Of a stretch of 52,089 nt of DNA, positions 7,183 through 14,855 are shown piece after piece. Below the pieces are notes generated by a model that saw only the letters and a list, made by a program, of their open reading frames with translations, did no database searches and was not told where the DNA came from. How positions within the stretch are numbered: the stretch's first letter is position 1; each line of letters begins with the position of its first letter. This DNA comes from Candidatus Dorea gallistercoris (lineage in GTDB: Bacteria > Bacillota > Clostridia > Lachnospirales > Lachnospiraceae), in contig DXGF01000138.1 of NCBI GenBank assembly GCA_019114065.1, positions 1 through 52,089 of the forward strand, given 5' to 3'. Position numbers and translations under genes: made by a program.

Positions 7183-8319
7183 ATGGCGGTCGAATTAAGT
7201 AAATTGTACAAGGAAATCTATGCGGACTATGAGGTGGAGCTTTTGACAGAGAGCTGCTTTGGGAAGAAGATCAGCTGGGTGCATATCATGGAGCGGCCGG
7301 ACTTTGCCTATCTGCTCCATGGAGATGAACTGATCTTCAATTCGGGATTGAATTATGATTCTGAGGAAGGGCTGCGGGAATTCATTGACGCCCTGCTGCG
7401 TGTCCACGCGGGCGGGCTGGTGGTGGCAAAACAGGAGCAGTTGTTTACCGATGAGATTATCGCATACTGCAACGCGATGCGTTTTCCTCTGTTCTGCGCA
7501 AGCTGGGAGACCTCCTTTATCGATATCATGCGTCGGTTTTCTGAGATCATCATCAGCGATGAGCGCAACGAGACGAACCTGATCGCGGCGCTGAAAAACG
7601 CCATCTATTACCCGGAAGACGACAGGCTGTACCGGACCCATTTTGAGAGGAATGGTTATTTCCAGAACATGTCCTACAGCATAACGATCCTGGGCTATCC
7701 AGGAGAGGCCCCGGACAAGGGCGCGTGGAAGCGGATCGCCAAAGCTGTGCAGTATGCCCTCCCAAGGAGCCTTTCCTATGAGGAACAGGGAATGCTGGTC
7801 TTTTTGTCCGCCGGATATGGGAGAGAGGAATTGGAGGATGCGCTGAAAGACCTGTTGGCAAAGGAACCGGGCCTCCATGGAGGCGAAGGCACTGTGGAGA
7901 AGAGGTTTCAAAACCTGCGCCGCTCTTACGAGACTGGGATCACGGCCTATGAGATGGCCGGGCGTATCGTTCCGGAATCCCTTGTCCGCTATGAGGATCT
8001 TGGCATCTATCAGATTCTGACGGACCGGAAGGAGGAGTCCATCTATCCCGGATTTGTCAGGATGACCCTGGGTAAGCTGATCGATCATGACAGGGCAAAT
8101 GAGACGAACTATGTGGAAGTGCTGAAGGTGTTCTTTGAAAATGAATGCAATATGCTGCGGACTGCATCGGCCCTGTATTTCCACCGGAACACTTTGAAAT
8201 ATAAGCTGAATACGATCAAAGACATCCTGGGCTATGACATCACCGAGAATCAGCACAGGGTCTCCATCATGCTGTCTCTGGCACTTCTTAAGATGGGAGA
8301 CGATCCCGGACTGGTATAA
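7183..8319 (+). CDS. PucR/CdaR-family transcriptional regulator
   Basis: This 378-aa protein has the C-terminal PucR-type helix-turn-helix (about residues 305-365): EVLKVFFENECNMLRTASAL followed by YFHRNTLKYKLNTIKDILGYD. This is the HTH_30 domain of PucR and CdaR regulators, which usually activate catabolic operons in response to a substrate. The N-terminal ~120 residues (WVHIMERPDFAYLLHGDELIFNSGL) fit the PucR sensory domain, with a GGDEF-related middle region. GGAGAG precedes the ATG. The gene sits between two terminators, so it is a single-gene unit directly downstream of the grd operon. Control of that operon or of a related amine pathway is plausible but not shown. It would be a second regulator beside the TetR protein. 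Confidence 0.85.
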   Translation: MAVELSKLYKEIYADYEVELLTESCFGKKISWVHIMERPDFAYLLHGDELIFNSGLNYDSEEGLREFIDALLRVHAGGLVVAKQEQLFTDEIIAYCNAMRFPLFCASWETSFIDIMRRFSEIIISDERNETNLIAALKNAIYYPEDDRLYRTHFERNGYFQNMSYSITILGYPGEAPDKGAWKRIAKAVQYALPRSLSYEEQGMLVFLSAGYGREELEDALKDLLAKEPGLHGGEGTVEKRFQNLRRSYETGITAYEMAGRIVPESLVRYEDLGIYQILTDRKEESIYPGFVRMTLGKLIDHDRANETNYVEVLKVFFENECNMLRTASALYFHRNTLKYKLNTIKDILGYDITENQHRVSIMLSLALLKMGDDPGLV

Positions 8320-8320
8320 A

Positions 8321-8360
8321 AAAGGCTTCCGCCCGCGTTAGAAACCGGGTGGAAGCCTTT
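8321..8360. terminator. Bidirectional terminator between PucR-type gene and fliD-like gene
   Basis: AAAGGCTTCCGCCCG (8321-8335) pairs with CGGGTGGAAGCCTTT (8346-8360) with one wobble, a 15-bp stem with A and T flanks. It serves the two convergent genes. Confidence 0.88.
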
Positions 8361-8371
8361 GACCGCCGTCC

Positions 8372-9673
8372 TTATACTAAGTAATTCATCATCAGACCTA
8401 CCGCGTAGAAATTATTCTGCAGGTAGGAATTCCCTCTGGAGTACATGCCCAGAAATTGGAACGGATTGTTGTACATATTCTCATACTGGAGATTGGAGAT
8501 ATCCTCGTTGATCAGAGAACTGGAATTCATGTTCATCCCACCGACAGCCTTGTTGAAAGCTGTATCGGCGATCCCGCCTGTACCGGAGATCAGATCCTTG
8601 ATCAGGGAAGGATTCTTTTCCATGTTTTCCGCCAGGACTTCCGCGTCAAAGTTGAGCGTCGCGTCCTTATTCACAGTGATTCCAAGCATTTCCAGGGATT
8701 CTTCCGCGCCGAGTCCACGGACAAGATTCCGGAGCTGACGGTCTACGCCGGTCCCCCGTCCATAGTTGTCATTTAACACCTTCAGAGCGTTGTTGTATTT
8801 ATCCGTCAGGTTCTGCAGGGCGGAAGCAACGTTATCCGGGTCCACATCGGAGCGGATCGTGGTTTCTCCAGTGCCTTTTAAGCTGACACTGATCCTGCCG
8901 CCGTTCAGAGTGATGTCATTTCTGGATGACGAATAATCTCTGGTGACGCCATTTTCAGTAACACTGTACTGTGCGTCCGCACCGGCCGTCTGGACCTGGT
9001 CGGCTCCCGCAGCCGCGCCCATCTGTCCGCTTGTCTGGAAGCCATAGAACTGTCCGGTCCTTGCACTCTCGAGAAGCAGAGAAGCTTCTCCGTTTTCTTC
9101 TACCACAGTGGCACGCACACCCACATCCTGGTCATTGATCTGCTGAGCTGCTTCCCGGAGCATCTGGGCGTTTGTCTTTGCCGCGCCGCTTTCATAGGAA
9201 GCATCCACCTGTATCCTGGCGGAACCACCGATGCCGCTGATGGTAAAATCAATCGCTTCCGTCGCGGCCTGTGAGGCGTTCACCGAGGCGCTGACATTTG
9301 TCTGAGCCTGGGCAGTCTGAACAACGGCAAGCGTGATGTCACCAGCGGTGCGGATCGGCAGATTCTTGGACGCTTCCGCGACAGCAGAGTCGGAACTGGT
9401 GACATTATAATTCTGCATAACGCCGGAAGAGTTGGTGCTCTTAAGGTCCATGGCCGCCTGCATCAGCGAGGACATGCTGGAATTGTATGACTTTACGAAG
9501 TCAAGACTGTCCTTTAAGGAGCTGGTGCTGCTGACTGCCGGTATCGAGTCTGCCGCGCTCTGGATCTGCGGGTTGCGGGACAATGCCTGCACAAGGCGCG
9601 CATTGTTGACAGCCGCCTGGTAACTGTAATATCCCGATCCCATCCCATAGGAATAGATTCCGTTGATTGCCAT
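8372..9673 (-). CDS. FliD-like flagellar cap / hook-associated protein
   Basis: This 433-aa, Ser/Asn/Ala-rich, cysteine-free protein resembles flagellar filament caps. Residues ~105-215 hold a hook-IN-like motif (IDFTISGIGGSARIQVDASY ... LREAAQQINDQDVGVRATVV ... ASLLLESARTG). Residues ~290-345 (NLTDKYNNALKVLNDN ... LEMLGITVNKDATLNFD) match the FliD C-terminal part, followed by an amphipathic end (NNFYAVGLMMNYLV). The N-terminus (MAINGIYSYGMGSGYYSYQAAVNNARL) is unlike classical FliD starts, so it may be a diverged cap or a related exported axial protein. There is no cleavable signal peptide, as expected for flagellar export. AGGAGGG lies upstream of the ATG at 9673. No other flagellar gene is adjacent. 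Confidence 0.65.
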   Translation of the reverse strand: MAINGIYSYGMGSGYYSYQAAVNNARLVQALSRNPQIQSAADSIPAVSSTSSLKDSLDFVKSYNSSMSSLMQAAMDLKSTNSSGVMQNYNVTSSDSAVAEASKNLPIRTAGDITLAVVQTAQAQTNVSASVNASQAATEAIDFTISGIGGSARIQVDASYESGAAKTNAQMLREAAQQINDQDVGVRATVVEENGEASLLLESARTGQFYGFQTSGQMGAAAGADQVQTAGADAQYSVTENGVTRDYSSSRNDITLNGGRISVSLKGTGETTIRSDVDPDNVASALQNLTDKYNNALKVLNDNYGRGTGVDRQLRNLVRGLGAEESLEMLGITVNKDATLNFDAEVLAENMEKNPSLIKDLISGTGGIADTAFNKAVGGMNMNSSSLINEDISNLQYENMYNNPFQFLGMYSRGNSYLQNNFYAVGLMMNYLV

Positions 9674-9875
9674 ATGTTTTCCCTCCTTTCTTAAAAGATA
9701 AGCTGTAAAAGACAGAAAAACAAAAATATTCTATCTTTATTCTTATACTTCGGCAGGAAAGGAAGAAAAATAACGCAGATAGTGCCCGGGATCCAGAAAC
9801 AGCGGCAAATTTTCCTCATCCTCTTTACTTCCACGGGAATCCGCCGATATCCTAAATAAGAGGTGGTGGACGGAT

Positions 9876-11009
9876 ATGAAAGAAATCAGGTTTCAGACAG
9901 ATGTGCTGAGAAATCAGGGGGCCGGGGACCCTGCACTGTCTGTGGATATGAAGACAAAGGCGTTGGAAACGGGAGCGGGGCAGGGCGTTTTGCGCGGTCC
10001 GGCAAGCGGAGATAAAGTCACCTTCGAGAAGACGGGGACGGAAGGGAATCGTGTGAACCAGGCGTTCCACTCCTTTCTGGAGCAGTTAAGGGCACAGTAT
10101 CCCAAGGTCCATATCGCAGTGGAGCAGCCGGTCTCCGGCGGGAAAAGAGACATCTTGAGCCAGGTCCTGGATGACATGGGGGACGGGGCGGTGCTGATCC
10201 TGTCCGATGAGTTTCTGGCTGGCCTTCATGGAGGGGAGGAAAACTATGACCGCAGGACCAAGGCGCTGATCGAGTGCCTGCGCAAACTGGCTGGCATGGG
10301 AGTCGGCGCCGGTGTCTGGCTGGAGGAAGATCAGGCCATCTTCTGGAAGCAGGAGCGGGAGCCTGCCGTTTTGAAACAGATTCAGAAACAGGATCAGGAG
10401 GGAACGATTTGGGATATGCTGCCTTCTCCGGCGGAAGAAGAAGCGAAGAAATTCCGCATCAGTTCATCCTCATCCTATCAGATCGCCTGGGCCTACAATC
10501 TGATGGCCAGAGCCAAGACTAAGACCATGGTGCAGAATGCTATGCAGGAGGCCAGAAGGAGCATCTTTGCTCTGAAATTGATGACCATGTTTGGCAGTGA
10601 GAAGGATCAGGCCAGGGCCAAAGCCGCGATACGCTCCATGGAGAAGCTGCTCCTGCGGGGGAACCGGAAGCTTCGGCGATTCTCGGATGAAGCCCTGACA
10701 GAGACCAGGAAAAAGAGGGCCATTGAGAGGGAGCAGGAAGAAAAGGCGCTGCGGGAGGAACTGGAGCTGAGACGACAGAAGAAGTCCCGCGCCATCGGTG
10801 ACGGCGCCATCTACAAGGAAGGACAGCTGGAAAGTTTGAACGTGCCGGGATATTACAAGCGGGTGCCCGGGCACAGAAGGGAGCCGGAACTTCCCTATGA
10901 ACCGTTGCCAGTGCCGGCTGTTCCGGTACCCCAACTGTCCGGCGGGTTCACCGTGGAAGTCCAGGGCCCGGCAGTGGGATTTGCCGTGACGGAGGTCATG
11001 GAGTTTTAG
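9876..11009 (+). CDS. Hypothetical protein, charged and helical, divergent to the FliD-like gene
   Basis: I do not recognise this 377-aa protein. It has no signal peptide or membrane segment. Residues ~65-175 look like a small alpha/beta domain (VHIAVEQPVSGGKRDILSQV, GAVLILSDEFLAGLHGG, GVGAGVWLEEDQAIFWKQ). Residues ~205-305 are strongly helical and basic, with a likely coiled coil rich in R, K and E (RKKRAIEREQEEKALREELE). The tail is proline-rich (LPYEPLPVPAVPVPQLSG). The ATG at 9876 follows GAGGTGG. It is divergently placed, with 202 bp between it and the FliD-like gene, hinting at a shared surface or secretion-related role. That link is inference only. Confidence 0.7.
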   Translation: MKEIRFQTDVLRNQGAGDPALSVDMKTKALETGAGQGVLRGPASGDKVTFEKTGTEGNRVNQAFHSFLEQLRAQYPKVHIAVEQPVSGGKRDILSQVLDDMGDGAVLILSDEFLAGLHGGEENYDRRTKALIECLRKLAGMGVGAGVWLEEDQAIFWKQEREPAVLKQIQKQDQEGTIWDMLPSPAEEEAKKFRISSSSSYQIAWAYNLMARAKTKTMVQNAMQEARRSIFALKLMTMFGSEKDQARAKAAIRSMEKLLLRGNRKLRRFSDEALTETRKKRAIEREQEEKALREELELRRQKKSRAIGDGAIYKEGQLESLNVPGYYKRVPGHRREPELPYEPLPVPAVPVPQLSGGFTVEVQGPAVGFAVTEVMEF

Positions 11010-11103
11010 GATTTAACCCAAATTTAAACTTGGATTAACAGAAGTGGAATATTTTCCTGTTATGGTCATATATAGAAGTATATTGATGTAAGGAGTTTTG
11101 CAG

Positions 11104-11247
11104 ATGAGAAGAGAAAAACGGAGCAGGAAAGAAATCCGGCGGGATCTGGTACGGAATTATTCCACGATGGAATCAAGAGTTGATTCCAAAGCGAAAGAAG
11201 TCTTTAAGAGAAAGCCATATGCCACAATGGGGCCGGGGTATTTTTAA
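11104..11247 (+). CDS. Small ORF, 47-aa basic peptide
   Basis: The frame starts at ATG 11104, 8 bases after AAGGAG, a strong ribosome binding site. The product starts MRREKRSRKEIRRDL and ends ATMGPGYF; it is very basic (many R and K), with no membrane segment. The TAA stop at 11245-11247 lies at the centre of a 32-bp perfect palindrome, so the last codons are dictated by the hairpin. Function unknown. The ribosome binding site favours real expression; conservation in relatives is untested. Confidence 0.45.
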   Translation: MRREKRSRKEIRRDLVRNYSTMESRVDSKAKEVFKRKPYATMGPGYF

Positions 11248-11261
11248 AAATACCCCGGCCC
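11230..11261. repeat. 32-bp perfect palindrome with A/T centre
   Basis: The arms GGGCCGGGGTATTTTT (11230-11245) and AAAAATACCCCGGCCC (11246-11261) are exact reverse complements with no unpaired loop. It overlaps the end of the 47-aa ORF. It could be a terminator, though no T run follows the stem, or a protein-binding or cruciform-forming site. Confidence 0.85.
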
Positions 11262-11366
11262 AAACTGAAAATACCTTGTCCCTTTTTGTAGGAATTTGCG
11301 ATTTCTTTTGCTATATTTTGACAGGGAAATCCGTTACAATGGAGGAGAGAAAGGCAGGCGTTGGTC

Positions 11367-11708
11367 ATGGGAAAAAGAGAAGAGACAATCTGTACCTGGA
11401 TTCATCATACAGCTACCATCCTTGGATGGCTGATGGCTTTGGCGGGCTTGTTGTCCGGGAGACAGAGGACCGGAGAGAAGTTCGTGCTCGGCTTTTTTGC
11501 CGCTGTGCAGACACTGGCGGTATTTAAGATCTTGAGGGCATTCTATGGAGGGAAAGACAGTCTCGCGGGAACATTCCTCCGAATCCGCACCTCCGGGCTC
11601 ACTGCCCGGGGCCAGAGGGCGGTAATCTGGCCGGCGGCCGGCGCCTGCGCCGCGGTAAAGCTTGGGATTCCGACGATTTTCCTCTGTCATCTCAGTCGGC
11701 GGCTATGA
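11367..11708 (+). CDS. Small putative membrane protein
   Basis: The frame from ATG 11367 gives 113 residues with no recognised family. Two or three hydrophobic stretches are visible: HTATILGWLMALAGLLSG (about 14-31), FVLGFFAAVQTLAVFKIL (about 40-57) and a weaker one near the end. The only upstream purine tract is GGCAGG at 8 or more bases, so initiation is weak. Overlapping frames on both strands are also open here, so the call is uncertain. It lies directly before the sigma-E-like promoter of yqfC and is not clearly part of any operon. Confidence 0.35.
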   Translation: MGKREETICTWIHHTATILGWLMALAGLLSGRQRTGEKFVLGFFAAVQTLAVFKILRAFYGGKDSLAGTFLRIRTSGLTARGQRAVIWPAAGACAAVKLGIPTIFLCHLSRRL

Positions 11709-11727
11709 AAAGCTTTGAAGGGGTCAT

Positions 11728-11756
11728 GCATATTTTCTCCAGGTGGCTCATAGATT
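11728..11756 (+). promoter_or_regulatory. Sigma-E-like sporulation promoter for yqfC-yqfD
   Basis: GCATATT (11728-11734), a 14-bp spacer and CATAGATT (11749-11756) fit the mother-cell sigma-E pattern (KMATATT, N13-15, CATACAMT-like). In Bacillus yqfC and yqfD are controlled by sigma-E, so position and match support each other. The start would be near 11763. Confidence 0.7.
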
Positions 11757-11784
11757 ATTGTAAAATTGATAATATGGCGTTTTT

Positions 11785-12090
11785 ATGAAGGCAAAGAAGC
11801 AGGAACAGGAAGCGGAGGGCAAAGAGCGACCCCTCCGGGACAAAATCCTCCGGGTCTCTGAGTTCCCCAGGGACGTGGTCATGGGTATGCCGGTCTTGAA
11901 TGTCCTTGGCCAGAGTGAACTTCGTCTGGAGAATTATCGCGGGATCTTGGAATACACGGAAGAGATGGTGAGGATTCTGATCAAGGGCGGACAGATCAAG
12001 GTGACTGGCCGTGCCCTGCAGGTCGTCTACTATACCAACGATGAGATGAAGATCAGCGGCTATATCAAGTCCATCGAATATCATCACTAA
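11785..12090 (+). CDS. yqfC: Sporulation protein YqfC
   Basis: This 101-aa protein has the YqfC family pattern: ILRVSEFPRDVVMGMPVLNV, then ELRLENYRGILEYTEEMVRI and GQIKVTGRALQVVYYTNDEMKISGYI. YqfC is a small sporulation protein of unknown mechanism, made in the mother cell and paired with YqfD. The ATG at 11785 is the first start after an in-frame TAA at 11770. No ribosome binding site precedes it. A 4-codon frame ATGGCGTTTTTATGA (11774-11788) ends on the yqfC start (ATGA overlap). yqfD follows after 14 bases. Confidence 0.88.
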   Translation: MKAKKQEQEAEGKERPLRDKILRVSEFPRDVVMGMPVLNVLGQSELRLENYRGILEYTEEMVRILIKGGQIKVTGRALQVVYYTNDEMKISGYIKSIEYHH

Positions 12091-12104
12091 GGGAGGCAAA
12101 CAGA

Positions 12105-13373
12105 TTGCTGCCAAGACTCATCCGCTATTTCAAGGGATATCTTCGGATTCGGGTCAAGGGGACTTATGCGGAACGGTTTCTCAACGCTTGCGGCCACAAG
12201 AATATTTTTCTCTGGGACATCAAGCCTTCCGGCGGTTCTTATGAGATGAATATTTCCATCCGGGGATTTCGAAAATTAAAACCGATCATCAGGAAGACAG
12301 GAACAAAAGCAGTGATCGTAAAGCGGTTCGGTCTTCCTTTTTTTTTACAGAAATATCGCAGAAGGAAGGTGTTCTTCGCCGGGGCTCTCCTGTGCCTGTG
12401 TCTGATCTGGCTCTTCTCCGGTTTTCTGTGGAATATCGAGATCCGGGGAAATCTTACATACACTGATGAGGACCTTCTGGAATTCCTCCAGTCCACGGAT
12501 GTAAGAAACGGTATGCCGGTCAGGGACATCGATTGCGGTCAGATTGTCAAAGATATCCGGAGACAGTATAACAATATCATCTGGGTGTCCGCTTCCATCG
12601 AAGGCACCCGGCTTCTGGTGCAGGTGAAGGAAAATGAGACCGCCACTTCGCAGGAGGAAGAGCGGCCGGAACCGGAAACAGCCATGGACCTGGTGTCCGG
12701 CCAGGACTGTGTCATCACCAGCATGATCGTCAGACAGGGCGTCCCCCAGGTGGAGGAAGGAGCCGCCGTCAAGAAAGGAGAGATCCTGGTGTCCGGCCAG
12801 GTGCCTGTCATAAATGACGCGAAAGAAGTCATCGGTTTCCAGTATCACGTCTCCGACGCGGACATCATCGGCCAGGTGGAACTTCCCTATGAGGACGAGA
12901 TGCCGCTGACGTACCAGGAGAAAAAAGAACTTGGGATCGAGAAGGCCCAGTATTTTCTCAGGCTGGGAAGCCTTCGTGTAAGCCTGGGATCGTTCAGCCA
13001 TTCCTATGAGCATTTCCATGGGGATTCCGTCCAGTGGCAGGGTCGTCTATTTGGGAATTTTTATCTTCCGGTTTCCTGGGGGGCGCGCACGATCCGCCCC
13101 TATGAGGAGTCGGAAAAAGCATATTCCGCTCAGGAGATCCGGGAGAATCTCACCGCCAGGTTTTCTGGCTATTGCGAAGATTTAGGGAAAAAAGGGGTAG
13201 AAATTATTGAGAATGATGTTAAAATATACACAGGGTCTCATACGGCCCAGGCAAAGGGGACGCTGACCGTCCTCATGCCGATCGGGGAAGAGGCTCCTTC
13301 GAAGCTGATCGAACTTCCCCAGAATGAACAGTCAGGAGAAGAAGCAGATGGGAATGATGGAAGCAGTAATTGA
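12105..13373 (+). CDS. yqfD: Sporulation protein YqfD
   Basis: This 422-aa protein matches YqfD along its length. The N-terminal ~80 residues (LIRYFKGYLRIRVKGTYAERFLN, IRGFRKLKPIIRKTGTKAVIV) precede a single membrane helix at about 87-107 (VFFAGALLCLCLIWLFSGFL). The extracytoplasmic part begins WNIEIRGNLTYTDEDLLEFL, a POTRA/FtsQ-like fold in the family, with WVSASIEGTRLLVQVKENE and VKKGEILVSGQV. Its start is TTG at 12105, 8 bases after GGGAGG. It is co-transcribed with yqfC from the sigma-E-like promoter and overlaps the start of phoH. Confidence 0.93.
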   Translation: MLPRLIRYFKGYLRIRVKGTYAERFLNACGHKNIFLWDIKPSGGSYEMNISIRGFRKLKPIIRKTGTKAVIVKRFGLPFFLQKYRRRKVFFAGALLCLCLIWLFSGFLWNIEIRGNLTYTDEDLLEFLQSTDVRNGMPVRDIDCGQIVKDIRRQYNNIIWVSASIEGTRLLVQVKENETATSQEEERPEPETAMDLVSGQDCVITSMIVRQGVPQVEEGAAVKKGEILVSGQVPVINDAKEVIGFQYHVSDADIIGQVELPYEDEMPLTYQEKKELGIEKAQYFLRLGSLRVSLGSFSHSYEHFHGDSVQWQGRLFGNFYLPVSWGARTIRPYEESEKAYSAQEIRENLTARFSGYCEDLGKKGVEIIENDVKIYTGSHTAQAKGTLTVLMPIGEEAPSKLIELPQNEQSGEEADGNDGSSN

Positions 13374-14343
13374 GATTCCTGCTGAGCATGAGAAAAATAT
13401 CTTCGGACAGTTGGATGCCTACGCGAAAAAAATAGAGCGCGCCCTTCATGTCACGCTGATCGCCAGGGACGGGAGCGTGAAGATCTTAGGAGAGTCCGCT
13501 CAGGTAGAGAGGGCCAAAAGCGTCCTCTCCCAGCTTGCCGAGTTGTCAAAAAGAGGAAACACGATCCAGGAGCAGAATGTGGACTACACACTGGCGCTTG
13601 CCATGGAAGGGCAGGAGGACGAGGTCCTTGAGATCGACCGGGATATCATCTGCCACACACTGCAGGGCAAGCCGATCAAGCCCAAGACCCTGGGACAGAA
13701 GAAATATGTGGATGCGATCCGCAGACAGATGATCGTCTTCGGACTTGGGCCGGCCGGAACAGGGAAGACATATCTGGCCATGGCCATGGCGATCACCGCC
13801 TTTCGGAACAATGAAGTGGGCAGGATCATCCTGACCCGGCCAGCGATCGAAGCCGGAGAGAAGCTGGGTTTCCTGCCCGGCGATCTGCAGAGCAAGATTG
13901 ACCCCTATCTCCGGCCTCTTTACGATGCCCTTTATCAGATCATGGGAGCAGAAAGTTTCCTGAAGAATTCTGAAAAGGGCCTGATCGAGGTGGCGCCCCT
14001 TGCCTATATGCGGGGACGCACTCTGGACAATGCATTTATCATCCTGGACGAAGCCCAGAATACCACTCCCGCTCAGATGAAGATGTTCCTGACCCGGATC
14101 GGGTTTGGCTCGAAGGTGGTGATCACAGGGGACGAGACACAGAAAGACCTCCCCGCCGGACAGGTGTCCGGCCTGGATGTGGCGACGGCTGTAGTCCGCC
14201 AGATCGAGGATATCAGCATCTGTCACCTGACCAGCAGGGACGTGGTGCGCCACCCGCTGGTGCAGAAGATCGTCAAGGCCTATGAAGAATACGAAAGCCG
14301 ATCTTCAAGAAATAGAGGAAGAGGCAGGAGGAGACGTTCATGA
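13348..14343 (+). CDS. phoH: PhoH family ATPase
   Basis: This is a 331-aa P-loop ATPase of the PhoH (PhoL) type. An N-terminal KH-like region (about 1-90) binds nucleic acid in relatives. Walker A is GPAGTGKTYLA, followed by ILTRPAIEAGEKLGFLPGDL, and Walker B is IILDEAQNTTPAQMKMF. The C-terminus is basic and arginine-rich (RNRGRGRRRRS), likely for RNA contact. AGGAG at 13334-13338 points to ATG 13348; ATG 13324, 13354 and 13357 are alternatives in frame. It overlaps the yqfD end by up to 26 bases and the ybeY start by 4. The phoH-ybeY pair is widely conserved and linked to rRNA and ribosome quality control. Confidence 0.95.
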   Translation: MGMMEAVIEIPAEHEKNIFGQLDAYAKKIERALHVTLIARDGSVKILGESAQVERAKSVLSQLAELSKRGNTIQEQNVDYTLALAMEGQEDEVLEIDRDIICHTLQGKPIKPKTLGQKKYVDAIRRQMIVFGLGPAGTGKTYLAMAMAITAFRNNEVGRIILTRPAIEAGEKLGFLPGDLQSKIDPYLRPLYDALYQIMGAESFLKNSEKGLIEVAPLAYMRGRTLDNAFIILDEAQNTTPAQMKMFLTRIGFGSKVVITGDETQKDLPAGQVSGLDVATAVVRQIEDISICHLTSRDVVRHPLVQKIVKAYEEYESRSSRNRGRGRRRRS

Positions 14344-14834
14344 CCGTGTATCTGGAGGAAGAGGGAGGGCAAATGCTGCCGCTGGATACCTGGGGTCTGG
14401 CAGAGGCCGCGGCAGAGGCCGCGCTGGATGAGCTGGGATGTCCTTATGAAGCAGAGGTGAATCTGCTTCTTACTATGGATGAGCAGATCCGGGAAATGAA
14501 CCGGGAATTCCGGGGCATTGACCGTCCCACAGATGTGCTTTCTTTTCCCATGATCGAATACCAAAAGCCGGGTGTGTTTGATTTTCTGGAAGAGCGGCCC
14601 GACTGCTTTGACCCGGAGTCGGGAAGACTGATGCTGGGCGACATTGTGATCTCAAAGGAGAAGGTGTTATCACAGGCGGAAGAGTATGGGCACGGAGTGA
14701 AGCGGGAATATGCTTTCTTGGTGGTCCATTCGATCCTACATCTGTCCGGGTACGATCATATGGAAGATGGAGAGCGCAGGGTCATGGAGGAACTGCAGGA
14801 AAAGATCCTGCAAAAACTGAAAATATTACGATAG
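14340..14834 (+). CDS. ybeY: Endoribonuclease YbeY
   Basis: This 164-aa metal-dependent RNase matures 16S rRNA. The zinc site HxxxHxxxxxH is visible as HSILHLSGYDH near residues 126-136, and the upstream RGIDRPTDVLSFP and LGDIVIS motifs are typical. The ATG at 14340 overlaps the phoH stop (ATGA), so translation is coupled. The usual era gene does not follow; a flippase gene does. Confidence 0.96.
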   Translation: MTVYLEEEGGQMLPLDTWGLAEAAAEAALDELGCPYEAEVNLLLTMDEQIREMNREFRGIDRPTDVLSFPMIEYQKPGVFDFLEERPDCFDPESGRLMLGDIVISKEKVLSQAEEYGHGVKREYAFLVVHSILHLSGYDHMEDGERRVMEELQEKILQKLKILR

Positions 14835-14844
14835 ATTACGATAG
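14825..14844 (+). repeat. 10-bp tandem repeat at the ybeY stop
   Basis: ATTACGATAG occurs twice in a row (14825-14834, 14835-14844), followed by a partial GATAG. The first copy contains the ybeY stop codon TAG. The duplication looks recent and lengthens the gap before the next ribosome binding site. Confidence 0.7.
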
Positions 14845-14855
14845 GATAGAAAAGC

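Noticed and set aside
9690..9800. Sigma-28 flagellar promoter for the FliD-like gene
   Set aside because: A GCCGAAGT-like -10 is present but no TAAA-type -35 at the right distance.
11014..11039. Inverted repeat after the 377-aa gene (TTAACCCAA / TTGGATTAA)
   Set aside because: Weak AT-rich stem with mismatch and no T run, so not called as a terminator.
11318..11340. TTGACA ... TACAAT as a promoter for the small membrane protein
   Set aside because: The spacer is only 11 bp, too short for a sigma-A promoter.
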